Shown here: positions 1-5,997 of the stretch, in pieces | Numbering within the stretch: position 1 is the first letter of the stretch | Layout of the letters: every line of letters begins with the position of its first letter | Translations under genes and position numbers: made by a program | Assembly (NCBI GenBank): GCA_022759065.1 | Contig: JAEMPZ010000123.1 | Span: 1 to 6,969 of the forward strand | DNA length: 6,969 bases | Direction of reading: 5' to 3' | Origin: Acidobacteriota bacterium | Lineage (GTDB): Bacteria; Acidobacteriota; UBA4820; DSQY01 | Notes under the pieces: model-generated | Seen by the model: only the letters and a program-made list of their open reading frames with translations | Told to the model about the DNA's origin: nothing | Databases searched by the model: none

Positions 1-12
1 GAAGCATCTCTG

Positions 13-41
13 TTGACAGCGGGGGGCGGTGGGGGTATAAT
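13..41 (+). promoter_or_regulatory. Consensus sigma70-type promoter of the ArsR-feoB operon
   Basis: TTGACA at 13-18 and TATAAT at 36-41 are separated by exactly 17 bp, which is a perfect match to the housekeeping sigma factor consensus. Transcription would start near 47-50, inside the palindrome at 49-64. The spacer is unusual: 14 of its 17 bases are G on this strand. A promoter this strong in front of a metal permease implies that it is normally held off by a repressor, consistent with the adjacent operator-like palindrome. The promoter is inferred from sequence only. Confidence 0.85.
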
Positions 42-48
42 TCATTAT

Positions 49-64
49 CTGAGCAAATGCTCAG
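49..64. promoter_or_regulatory. Probable ArsR/SmtB-type operator (7-2-7 palindrome)
   Basis: CTGAGCA, AA, TGCTCAG forms a perfect inverted repeat with a 2-nt centre, placed at the predicted transcription start just downstream of the -10 box. The core TGAGCA-N2-TGCTCA has the same 6-2-6 layout as known SmtB/CzrA-family sites (TGAACA-N2-TGTTCA type). Binding here would block transcription initiation, so autorepression by the regulator encoded at 78-425 is the simplest reading. Binding by that protein is inference. Confidence 0.7.
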
Positions 65-77
65 GTATGGAGGCCTC

Positions 78-425
78 ATGGCTGGAATGGCTGCGGCGGG
101 CGGGGTCTACGCCACCAAGAAGGGGGCTGTCTCCGCGAGAGGTTATGTCGCTATTGCGGATACTTTCAGGGCTTTAGGGGACCCAACGAGGGCTCGGCTT
201 GTGCACGCGCTTGCCGCCAGGGAGCTCACGGTAAATGAACTCTCCGCAATCGCGGGGGTAACGGCGTCAGCCGTCTCCCACCAGCTTCGGGTGCTTCGTA
301 ACATGGGGCTGGTCCGTTTTCGCCGGGAGGCGCAGAAAGCCTACTACTGCCTTGACGATCCTCACATTGAGCGCCTATTTGACGAAGCGAGGCGCCACGT
401 AGCGGAATTGCTTCGTGACCGCTAG
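78..425 (+). CDS. ArsR/SmtB-family metal-sensing transcriptional repressor
   Basis: A 115-residue winged-helix DNA-binding protein, probably a homodimer that represses its own operon and lets go when it binds metal. The ArsR signature FRALGDPTRARLV is at residues 30-42, and the recognition helix region SAVSHQLRVLRNMGLV at 64-79. The last helix carries D94, H96, H107 and E110. Their spacing (2, 11, 3) and chemistry equal the alpha5 zinc site of SmtB (D104, H106, H117, E120) and nearly that of CzrA. There is no CxC cluster of the arsenite or cadmium type; the only cysteine is C91. The ATG at 78 is chosen because GGAGG lies 4 nt upstream; an in-frame ATG at 57 lacks a ribosome site and falls inside the operator. 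The gene ends 18 bp before feoB, so the two are surely co-transcribed. The sensed metal (Zn, Co, Ni, Fe or Mn) cannot be told from sequence. Confidence 0.92.
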   Translation: MAGMAAAGGVYATKKGAVSARGYVAIADTFRALGDPTRARLVHALAARELTVNELSAIAGVTASAVSHQLRVLRNMGLVRFRREAQKAYYCLDDPHIERLFDEARRHVAELLRDR

Positions 426-443
426 AACCTTTGGAGGCCCCAC

Positions 444-2414
444 TTGGCTTTAGCTACTCCGCCTTACGAATCAGAGCCCAAAAACGGACGCGAGCCTGGC
501 CGCAAGCGCGTTTTTCTCGTTGGCAATCCCAATGTGGGAAAGAGCGTGCTCTTCAACGCGCTGACCAGTTCCTACGCGGTGGTTTCCAACTACCCAGGGA
601 CCACCGTTGAAGTCTCGCGCGGAAAGTTAAGGCTGGACGGCGAAGAGTTAGAGGTCGTAGACACGCCTGGCATGTATTCTCTGAGGCCGATAACAGAAGA
701 GGAGCGCGTTGCCAGGGACCTCCTTCTTCGTGATGACGGCGTCATAGTCAGCGTCGTGGACGCGAAAAATCTCCCGCGCCTTCTTCCCATGACGCTTGAG
801 CTTTCGATGCTTGGGCGTCCGTTGATTCTGGTCTGCAACTTGATGGACGAAGCCAAGGGTGCTGGAGTCACGCTTGATGTAAAGGCGCTTTCTCGCAAAC
901 TGGGCGTTCCCGTGGTGGCAACCGTCGCCACCCGCGGGGCCGGGCTTGATGAGCTGAAGAAGCTTATCGAGAGAGAGGCTGCGGTGGCCGGCGCACCCTT
1001 TGCGCTTCCGGGGCCAATAGGCGCTGCGGTGGAGACGATAGCGGGCGCCTTGAATGGCGTTCCCTCCGCGCCTTTCTTGGCGCTGTTGCACCTTGAGGGG
1101 GACGCGGCCGCTGCCCAAATTGCGCCGGTGGAGCCGGAAATCATTGCGCGAGCCAGGGCATTTCTTGCTGACGCGCGCCCCTCGGCGGTGTCCGCTGAAA
1201 TCTCCAAGCTGTTCAGAAAGCGCGCCTCGGAGATACTCGCTGATGTCTTCGTGCAAGGCCGGAGGGCCAGCTCGCGGTGGCGCGAGAGAGTGGACGGGAT
1301 GCTCTTGAACCCGTGGACCGGCTTTCCCGTCCTCGCCATCGTCCTCTACCTGGGGCTTTATGAATTCGTCGGAGTCTTCGGCGGGCAAGTGGTGGTGGGG
1401 TGGCTTGAAAACGACCTCTTCCTCTCGCACGTGAATCCATGGCTTTCGGCATTGTTCGCAAAGTACGTTCCGTGGGCGGTGATTCGAGATCTGTTCGTGG
1501 GCGAGGACGGCGTACTCACTATGGGGATCCGCTATGCGGTCGCGATAATCCTTCCGGTCGTGGGGAGCTTCTTTCTGGCCTTTTCGGTGTTGGAGGATTC
1601 GGGCTACCTTCCGCGCCTTGCGCTGATGCTGAACCGCCTCTTCAGGGTTATCGGGCTCAACGGGCGCGCCGTCATTCCCTTGATCCTGGGGTTCGGGTGC
1701 GACACGACTGCAACGATGGTGACGAGGGTTCTTGAGACGACCCGAGAGCGGGTGATAGCGACATTCCTTCTGGCCCTCGCCATTCCGTGTTCGGCGCAGA
1801 TAGGGCTTATTCTTGGCCTTTTGGGCGGCCATCCCGCGGCCATGGGGCTGTGGATTTTTACCGTGGCGGGCATTTTTCTGATTTCGGGCACCTTGATGGC
1901 GCGATTCCTGCCTGGAAAGCAGGCACGGTTCTTCATGGAACTGCCGCCACTCCGCGTGCCTTCCTTGAAGAACGTCCTAAACAAGACAATGAGCAGAATG
2001 GGATGGTATTTCCTGGAAGTCGTTCCGCTTTTCGTCCTTGCTTCCGTGCTTGTCTGGATTGGCAACATCACGGGCCTGTTCCCAAAACTAATCGCGGCGA
2101 CCGAGCCGGTAATGCGGGCTCTGGGCTTGCCCGGGGCAGCGTCCAAGGCTTTCCTGTTCGGTTTTTTCCGCCGGGACTATGGCGCTGCCGGGCTCTATGA
2201 ACTTCAAAAGGCTGGCGCGCTGGACGGGGTGCAGCTTCTGGTTTCCGCCGTCACGCTGACCCTTTTTCTTCCCTGCATCGCCCAGTTCTTGATGATGAAG
2301 CGCGAGCGGGGATGGAAGGTCACCCTCTTGATGAGCGGCGTCATTCTGGCGCTCGCCATCTCCGTGGGGTGGGCTCTTAACCAGATTCTTCTGTTGAGCG
2401 GGGTCACGTTGTGA
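444..2414 (+). CDS. feoB: FeoB ferrous iron (divalent metal) transport GTPase-permease
   Basis: A 656-residue inner-membrane protein that imports Fe(II), or in some subfamilies Mn(II), using a cytosolic GTPase domain. The GTPase motifs are all present: G1 GNPNVGKS at 27-34, G2 in YPGTTVE at 50-56, G3 DTPG at 73-76, G4 NLMD at 132-135, and a G5-like VATRGAG near 160-166. A helical linker follows, then a membrane domain from about residue 289 with roughly eight to ten hydrophobic segments. The first gate motif reads GFGCDTTA (C419), where E. coli-type FeoB has GFGCNVPA. Second and third cysteine motifs are IPCSAQ (C449) and LPCIAQ (C611), and FGFFRRDYG lies at 572-580. The start is TTG at 444, with GGAGG 6 nt upstream. 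At 656 residues it is at the short end for FeoB (E. coli 773) but contains both domains. The stop overlaps the next start (GTGA). The family call is firm; the metal carried is not. Confidence 0.96.
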   Translation: MALATPPYESEPKNGREPGRKRVFLVGNPNVGKSVLFNALTSSYAVVSNYPGTTVEVSRGKLRLDGEELEVVDTPGMYSLRPITEEERVARDLLLRDDGVIVSVVDAKNLPRLLPMTLELSMLGRPLILVCNLMDEAKGAGVTLDVKALSRKLGVPVVATVATRGAGLDELKKLIEREAAVAGAPFALPGPIGAAVETIAGALNGVPSAPFLALLHLEGDAAAAQIAPVEPEIIARARAFLADARPSAVSAEISKLFRKRASEILADVFVQGRRASSRWRERVDGMLLNPWTGFPVLAIVLYLGLYEFVGVFGGQVVVGWLENDLFLSHVNPWLSALFAKYVPWAVIRDLFVGEDGVLTMGIRYAVAIILPVVGSFFLAFSVLEDSGYLPRLALMLNRLFRVIGLNGRAVIPLILGFGCDTTATMVTRVLETTRERVIATFLLALAIPCSAQIGLILGLLGGHPAAMGLWIFTVAGIFLISGTLMARFLPGKQARFFMELPPLRVPSLKNVLNKTMSRMGWYFLEVVPLFVLASVLVWIGNITGLFPKLIAATEPVMRALGLPGAASKAFLFGFFRRDYGAAGLYELQKAGALDGVQLLVSAVTLTLFLPCIAQFLMMKRERGWKVTLLMSGVILALAISVGWALNQILLLSGVTL

Positions 2415-2626
2415 TCGAATGCGCCCTTTGCCGAAAGATGTTTGACCCCAAAAGCATCGAGGCGCAGGGCGCCTGCCAAGGGTGCAGCCTCATTGGCACG
2501 GGGTGCGGAAGGGTCCGCTGCCCCTACTGCGGGTACGAGAACCAGCGCCCGCTCAAGGACGCGAGGGAAAGGTTCAAAAAGCTGTGGAGGGGATTCGGCC
2601 ATGCCGCACCGCACGGAGATCAGTGA
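2411..2626 (+). CDS. Small seven-cysteine, zinc-ribbon-like protein in the feo operon
   Basis: A 71-residue soluble protein with no named family that I recognise. It has three CxxC pairs, C4/C7, C22/C25 and C37/C40, plus a single C32. The last pair sits in CPYCGYEN, a typical zinc-knuckle or rubredoxin-like loop. The C-terminal third is basic. It could hold one or two Zn(II) or Fe ions or a small Fe-S cluster; which one is not visible. The GTG start overlaps the feoB stop by 4 nt (GTGA), and the 3' end overlaps the next gene by 26 nt, so its translation is likely coupled to both. The GTG is preferred over an internal ATG at 2438 because only it keeps the C4/C7 pair. It has no hydrophobic helix, which separates it from the Cys-rich membrane proteins (FeoB_associated type) of Firmicutes feo operons. 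A role as a metal carrier or regulator for FeoB is inference. Confidence 0.78.
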   Translation: MIECALCRKMFDPKSIEAQGACQGCSLIGTGCGRVRCPYCGYENQRPLKDARERFKKLWRGFGHAAPHGDQ

Positions 2627-3236
2627 AGCGCAGCAAGAGCTGTTGGAAGCGCTCTGGCAGCACGAGGAGGAAGCCCGCCCGATGGAGTGGGGGCGGTTTA
2701 CCGGGAGCGATAAGGAGGAGCTCATCCGCGCTGGTTGGCTTCACGAGCCCGACCTGATTCTGACGCAGGAAGGAAAGGTTCAGGCGGCCAGGGCCATCAG
2801 GCGCCATCGGCTGGCGGAAAGGCTGCTGTCTGATGTTCTGGGCGTTTCAGACCAGGCCGGGGAGCAGGACGCTTGCAGGCTGGAGCATTCATTGGTGGAG
2901 GGGCTGGCGGAGAGAGTCTGCACATTTTTGGGGCACCCGAGGGTTTGCCCGCACGGCCACAGGATTCCAGAAGGGCCGTGCTGCCTTGAGAGGCGCTCTC
3001 AATTGGACGCGGCGCTTGCCCCCCTGACGCGCTTGCAAGCCGGAGAGGAAGGGGTCATAGCTTACCTGGCCACGGGTGGCGAGGAGGATCTTGACAAGTT
3101 TTTATCAATGGGAATTCATCCCGGAGACCGCGTGGCGCTCATTCGAAAGTCGCCCACGGTGGTCTTCCGTTGCGGCAACGCCCAGTTTGCCGTTGACAGG
3201 GAACTGGCCGCCGGGGTGTACGTCAGGCGGCGGTAA
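2601..3236 (+). CDS. DtxR-like metal-binding domain fused to FeoA domain, truncated HTH
   Basis: A 211-residue protein. Residues 66-82 (RRHRLAERLLSDVLGV) closely match DtxR 77-92, and 88-128 match the DtxR dimerisation region (ACRLEH, then GHPRVCPHG and IPEGPCC). Metal ligands H69, E73, C92, E95 and H96 correspond to DtxR H79, E83, C102, E105 and H106; DtxR H98 is replaced by E88, and M10 by about E13. Residues 140-211 form an SH3-like FeoA domain (LTRLQAGEEG, then FLSMGIHPGDRV). The N-terminal part is odd: from the first helix to the LT.EG strand it is about 13 residues shorter than DtxR, with no clear recognition helix. DNA binding is therefore doubtful, and the protein may act on FeoB directly through FeoA. 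The ATG at 2601 follows GGAGGGGA at 2586-2593 and overlaps the previous gene by 26 nt. The reading frame stays open back to 2442, but that part only shadows the upstream gene. Annotation pipelines would probably call it a metal-dependent transcriptional regulator. Confidence 0.88.
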   Translation: MPHRTEISEAQQELLEALWQHEEEARPMEWGRFTGSDKEELIRAGWLHEPDLILTQEGKVQAARAIRRHRLAERLLSDVLGVSDQAGEQDACRLEHSLVEGLAERVCTFLGHPRVCPHGHRIPEGPCCLERRSQLDAALAPLTRLQAGEEGVIAYLATGGEEDLDKFLSMGIHPGDRVALIRKSPTVVFRCGNAQFAVDRELAAGVYVRRR

Positions 3237-3290
3237 GCACCCCCAAAGGCGCAACGCCACGCCGCATGCCATGTCGCCACCAAAGACTTA

Positions 3291-3320
3291 TTTACCACGG
3301 AGACACAGAGGGCACAGAGG
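3291..3320. repeat. CACGGAG/CACAGAG-type interspersed repeat copy
   Basis: The stretch contains CCACGGAGACACAGAGG followed by GCACAGAGG, a run of degenerate 8-9 bp units (CACGGAGA, CACAGAGG, CACAGAGG). From memory, the same motif recurs between genes in many bacterial genomes and metagenomes and often gives spurious peptides rich in RRHRGHRG. Only one copy lies in this window, so its repeated nature rests on that recollection. It sits in the 123-bp gap between convergent genes, which otherwise holds no gene and no convincing terminator. Confidence 0.6.
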
Positions 3321-3359
3321 GAAGATGATCTTGGTGGTGAATCTTTCTTTTTCCTTGCC

Positions 3360-3815
3360 CTAGCGCCGTATGGCCGTCGGTTTGGACCGGGCGCGGGCTA
3401 TGAGCGCGTCTATTTGTTCTTCCGGGACAAAACCAACGGCGCAAAGGCCCTGGTCATCCCGCAGCAGCCGCCTGTCGGCTATCCGTTGAATATCGGTCCG
3501 GTATGGCTCGGCCTCGCCAAGCGATTTCATGCATGCATCGAAGGCGGCGGGCAAATTGGGCGAAGCGCTATACATCACCCACGTTCCCCGGTGCGAAGAG
3601 GTGACGAGGCCGTGCTTTGAAAGCACGGCCAGGTGCTTGCTGGCGCGATATTGGGGGATTTTGAGGCCGTAAACGAGCTCGCAAACGCACAAATTGCAAT
3701 CGAACGCCGCAAGCGCCACCATGAGCCTGAGACGTGTCGGATCACCCAGCGCCTTAAAAAAGCCCGCGTTGACGTACCTGGGATCGTAGTCTACTTTGAA
3801 CGCTGTCTGGTCCAT
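3360..3815 (-). CDS. ArsR-family regulator with CxxCxC arsenite-sensor-like cysteines
   Basis: A 151-residue winged-helix repressor of the ArsR family. FFKALGDPTRLRLMVAL at 19-35 is the family signature. The metal helix reads C40-N-L-C43-V-C45-E-L, resembling the CVCDLC site of E. coli ArsR but with the third cysteine on the N-terminal side. Recognition helix residues are about 54-65 (PQYRASKHLAVL). The C-terminal tail from about residue 90 is longer than in minimal ArsR proteins and has two more cysteines, one in DACMKSL and one in GLCAVG. As(III) or a related soft metal is the likely inducer. The ATG at 3815 is chosen for its upstream GGAAGGGGGA. The frame is open upstream to 4106, but that stretch has no family similarity and covers the promoter region. 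No arsenic permease, reductase or methyltransferase is adjacent. It is divergent from the M1 peptidase gene and convergent with the feo operon. Confidence 0.9.
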   Translation of the reverse strand: MDQTAFKVDYDPRYVNAGFFKALGDPTRLRLMVALAAFDCNLCVCELVYGLKIPQYRASKHLAVLSKHGLVTSSHRGTWVMYSASPNLPAAFDACMKSLGEAEPYRTDIQRIADRRLLRDDQGLCAVGFVPEEQIDALIARARSKPTAIRR

Positions 3816-3874
3816 GAATCCCCCTTCCATCATCGTACGGCGAGCCGGCAAGTGTGACGCCCGCCTCGTTTTTA

Positions 3875-3903
3875 ATGATAGACTTATTCGAAGTAGTATG
3901 CAA
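3875..3903 (-). promoter_or_regulatory. Candidate promoter of the CxxCxC ArsR gene
   Basis: Reading on the - strand, TTGCAT (3898-3903) and TATCAT (3875-3880) are 17 bp apart. The -10 matches consensus at 5 of 6 positions; the -35 is weak. The imperfect inverted repeat ACTT-ATTCG-AAGT at 3882-3894 lies in the spacer and could be an autoregulatory ArsR site. Start of transcription would be near 3868, giving a leader of about 50 nt. Confidence 0.4.
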
Positions 3904-3957
3904 GCCCCGGCAGATAGTGAAACCTTTTTACTGGCAAATGCGTATGGCGAGGCGTGG

Positions 3958-3983
3958 TATGATCCGCCCATTTTTCGGCGGAT
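3958..3983 (+). promoter_or_regulatory. Candidate -10 box and overlapping inverted repeat before M1 peptidase
   Basis: TATGAT at 3958-3963 is a good -10 hexamer with no clear -35 at 16-18 bp. It overlaps a perfect 7-bp inverted repeat, ATCCGCC (3962-3968) and GGCGGAT (3977-3983), around an 8-nt T-rich centre. Because the left arm lies at or before the likely transcription start near 3970, the repeat is better explained as a protein-binding site than as an RNA hairpin. The ribosome site GAGAGGGGG (3984-3992) follows directly. Confidence 0.4.
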
Positions 3984-3997
3984 GAGAGGGGGCGCGC

Positions 3998-5959
3998 ATG
4001 AAATCAAGGGTTGCGCTAATTGGCTCCTTGGCGGCTGGATTTTGGGTGATGGCGGCAGAGGCCTTTGCTTCAAGCCCGCCGGTCCTTTTTGACCCGCCGA
4101 TGTCACCGCGCAACGCCAACTACGCCATGGAGGTTTCGCTGGACGCCGCCAATCACCTTTTGAAGGGACACGAGCGGATTCGCTGGCGGAACATCACCGA
4201 TACAGCCACGTCGGACGCCTGGTTCCATCTATACCTCAACGCTTTCGCCAATAACGAGTCGGAGTTTTTCAAAGAATCTGGCGGAAGACTCAGGGGGGAC
4301 AGCGCCGACCGGACGCACTGGGGCTACTGCCGGGTCACGTCGCTGGCCGCCGTAAGGCAGGACGGCACGCTGGCGCCACTCAAGCAGCTCTTTCCACTCT
4401 CTGACAAGACGGTCATGCGAGTGGAACTGCCATTTCCAGTTCCACCAGGCGGCGAATTGCTCCTTGACCTCTTTTTTGAAGATCAGCTTCCGAAGGTTTT
4501 CGCCCGAGCCGGTTACGCCGGAAACTTCAACATGGCCGGGCAGTGGTTTCCAAAGCTCGGCGTGTTTCAGGGCGCCAATGGCTGGAACTGCCACGTTTAC
4601 CACGCCAACTCCGAGTTCTTTTCGGACTTCGGCGTTTACGACGTGGCCTTGACGGTGCCGGAAAACTACGTCGTTGGCTCCACGGGCGTTGAGTGGGGGA
4701 CCGAGGAGAAATCAGCCGGCAGAAAGACCGTTCATTTGCACGCCGAGGACGTCCACGACTTCGCATGGACGGCCTCGCCGGACTTCATAGAGGAAAACAG
4801 CACATGGGAGGACGTCCGCATCAGGATCCTCATGCAGCCGGGCAACAGGGACTCCATAAAGAGGTACGCCGCGGCTACAAAGAAGGCACTGGAACTCTTT
4901 GCAAAGTGGATATGGAAGTACCCATACCAGCAGATCACCGTGGTGGACCCACCGGCCAACGGCATGGGCGCGGCGGGAATGGAATATCCGACGCTAATAA
5001 CGGCCGGAGCGAGCCCATTTTTGCCCGGTTCGGTGCTTGTGCCCGAGGTGACCGTCGTCCACGAATTTGGCCACCAGTACTGGTACGGTATGGAAGCGAA
5101 CAACGAGTTCGAGGAAGCGTGGCTCGACGAAGGCATCAACAGCTACTACGAAACGCGCATCATGGATGACTGGTTCGGCCCACAAAACTCCATCTTCAAC
5201 GGGCTTTTCGGCCTGCACATGGGCGACGTCGCGATGCAGAGGGTGCAGTACATCAGCATCCCCGACATGGACCCTGTCGTTCTTCCGGCCTGGAAGTATT
5301 TCTCCAATGGCTCTTACGCCGTGATGAGCTACAGCAAGCCGGTTATGATGCTCAAGACGCTCGAAAACATCCTGGGCAGAGAAAAAATGGATGCCGTGAT
5401 GCGCGCCTTTTTCATGAAGGTGAAGTTCACGCACCCGGCCACTGATGACTTTGTGAAGATTGTCTCCGAAGCCGCAGGCCGCGATCTCTCGCCGATTCTC
5501 CAACCGCTGCTCCATGGAACAGGGACCGTGGACTTCAAAGTCGCCGGCGTTCGCAATACGCCTCAGGAAACCGCTTCCGGTTTCGATCTCTCGAAGGATC
5601 CGCCCGTCCCTTTCGGAAAGGAAAAGGACAGGAAATCAAAAGAAAAAACCAGGTACGAGGCTAAAGTCACGGTGCAGAGAAAAGGAGAGCTCATCCTCCC
5701 GGTTGAAGTCCTTGTAACCTTCGATGACAAAACGGCCAAGCTGGAAACATGGAGCGGCGAAGGCCGTTATATCACCTTCATCTACCCGAAAAAGGTGACG
5801 AGCGTGGTAGTTGATCCCGGCGGAAAAGTGCCTTTGGACATGGACAGGCTGAACAACGGCTGGCAGGCGAACGATGACAGCGCCCCGGCCTCCGTCACGG
5901 CCTTGCGCTTCAACCGATGTTTTGAAACTTTGTACGCGCTTGCCGCCGGTCTTTTTTAG
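3998..5959 (+). CDS. Exported M1-family zinc metallopeptidase (aminopeptidase N-like)
   Basis: A 653-residue protein predicted to be exported and to remove N-terminal residues from peptides. The signal peptide spans residues 1-24 (basic start MKSR, hydrophobic core, cleavage after AFA). An N-terminal beta domain of the M1 type follows. The zinc site is H355-E-F-G-H359, with E378 after the canonical 18-residue gap (HEXXH-X18-E). The substrate-anchoring motif is G327-M-E329-Y-P in place of GAMEN, as in many bacterial M1 proteins. Y445 in SYSKPVMML is the likely transition-state tyrosine. A lysine/glutamate-rich linker at about 537-552 leads to a C-terminal beta domain. No membrane anchor is visible after the signal peptide. 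The ATG at 3998 is preceded by GAGAGGGGG. It is probably co-transcribed with the membrane protein 38 bp downstream. Family and catalytic competence are well supported; natural substrate and final location (periplasm or outside) are unknown. Confidence 0.93.
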   Translation: MKSRVALIGSLAAGFWVMAAEAFASSPPVLFDPPMSPRNANYAMEVSLDAANHLLKGHERIRWRNITDTATSDAWFHLYLNAFANNESEFFKESGGRLRGDSADRTHWGYCRVTSLAAVRQDGTLAPLKQLFPLSDKTVMRVELPFPVPPGGELLLDLFFEDQLPKVFARAGYAGNFNMAGQWFPKLGVFQGANGWNCHVYHANSEFFSDFGVYDVALTVPENYVVGSTGVEWGTEEKSAGRKTVHLHAEDVHDFAWTASPDFIEENSTWEDVRIRILMQPGNRDSIKRYAAATKKALELFAKWIWKYPYQQITVVDPPANGMGAAGMEYPTLITAGASPFLPGSVLVPEVTVVHEFGHQYWYGMEANNEFEEAWLDEGINSYYETRIMDDWFGPQNSIFNGLFGLHMGDVAMQRVQYISIPDMDPVVLPAWKYFSNGSYAVMSYSKPVMMLKTLENILGREKMDAVMRAFFMKVKFTHPATDDFVKIVSEAAGRDLSPILQPLLHGTGTVDFKVAGVRNTPQETASGFDLSKDPPVPFGKEKDRKSKEKTRYEAKVTVQRKGELILPVEVLVTFDDKTAKLETWSGEGRYITFIYPKKVTSVVVDPGGKVPLDMDRLNNGWQANDDSAPASVTALRFNRCFETLYALAAGLF

Positions 5960-5997
5960 CGACCGGGCAAAGCGGATGCCTCGCAAAGGAGTTGCCA

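Noticed and set aside
57..77. Upstream ATG extending the first ArsR protein by seven residues
   Set aside because: No ribosome site precedes it and it falls inside the operator palindrome; GGAGG directly supports the ATG at 78.
648..1832. 394-codon open frame on the - strand opposite feoB (also 590-1339 on the same strand)
   Set aside because: It lies wholly within feoB, has low-complexity Arg/Pro/His composition and no recognisable motif, while the + strand frame contains every FeoB signature. Long antisense frames are expected in GC-rich genes.
2442..2600. 53-codon N-terminal extension of the DtxR-FeoA protein
   Set aside because: The segment is an Arg/Ala-rich shadow of the seven-cysteine gene in another frame; GGAGGGGA before the ATG at 2601 marks the real start. 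The extension also does not restore the missing HTH.
3248..3258. GGCG-CAA-CGCC as a terminator after the feo operon
   Set aside because: The stem is only 4 bp and no T-tract follows, so it cannot be supported as an intrinsic terminator.
3076..3363. 95-codon + strand frame ending in a RRHRGHRG-type peptide
   Set aside because: It is the DtxR-FeoA gene read in another frame, running on through the interspersed repeat; such peptides are artefacts of this repeat.
3816..4106. Long N-terminal extension of the - strand ArsR protein
   Set aside because: It would cover the divergent promoter region and the start of the peptidase gene, and has no ArsR-like sequence; GGAAGGGGGA before the ATG at 3815 fits better.
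4229..5556. Several 75-173 codon - strand frames opposite the M1 peptidase
   Set aside because: All are antisense shadows without start signals or motifs; the + strand frame is continuous with a signal peptide and the full M1 active site.
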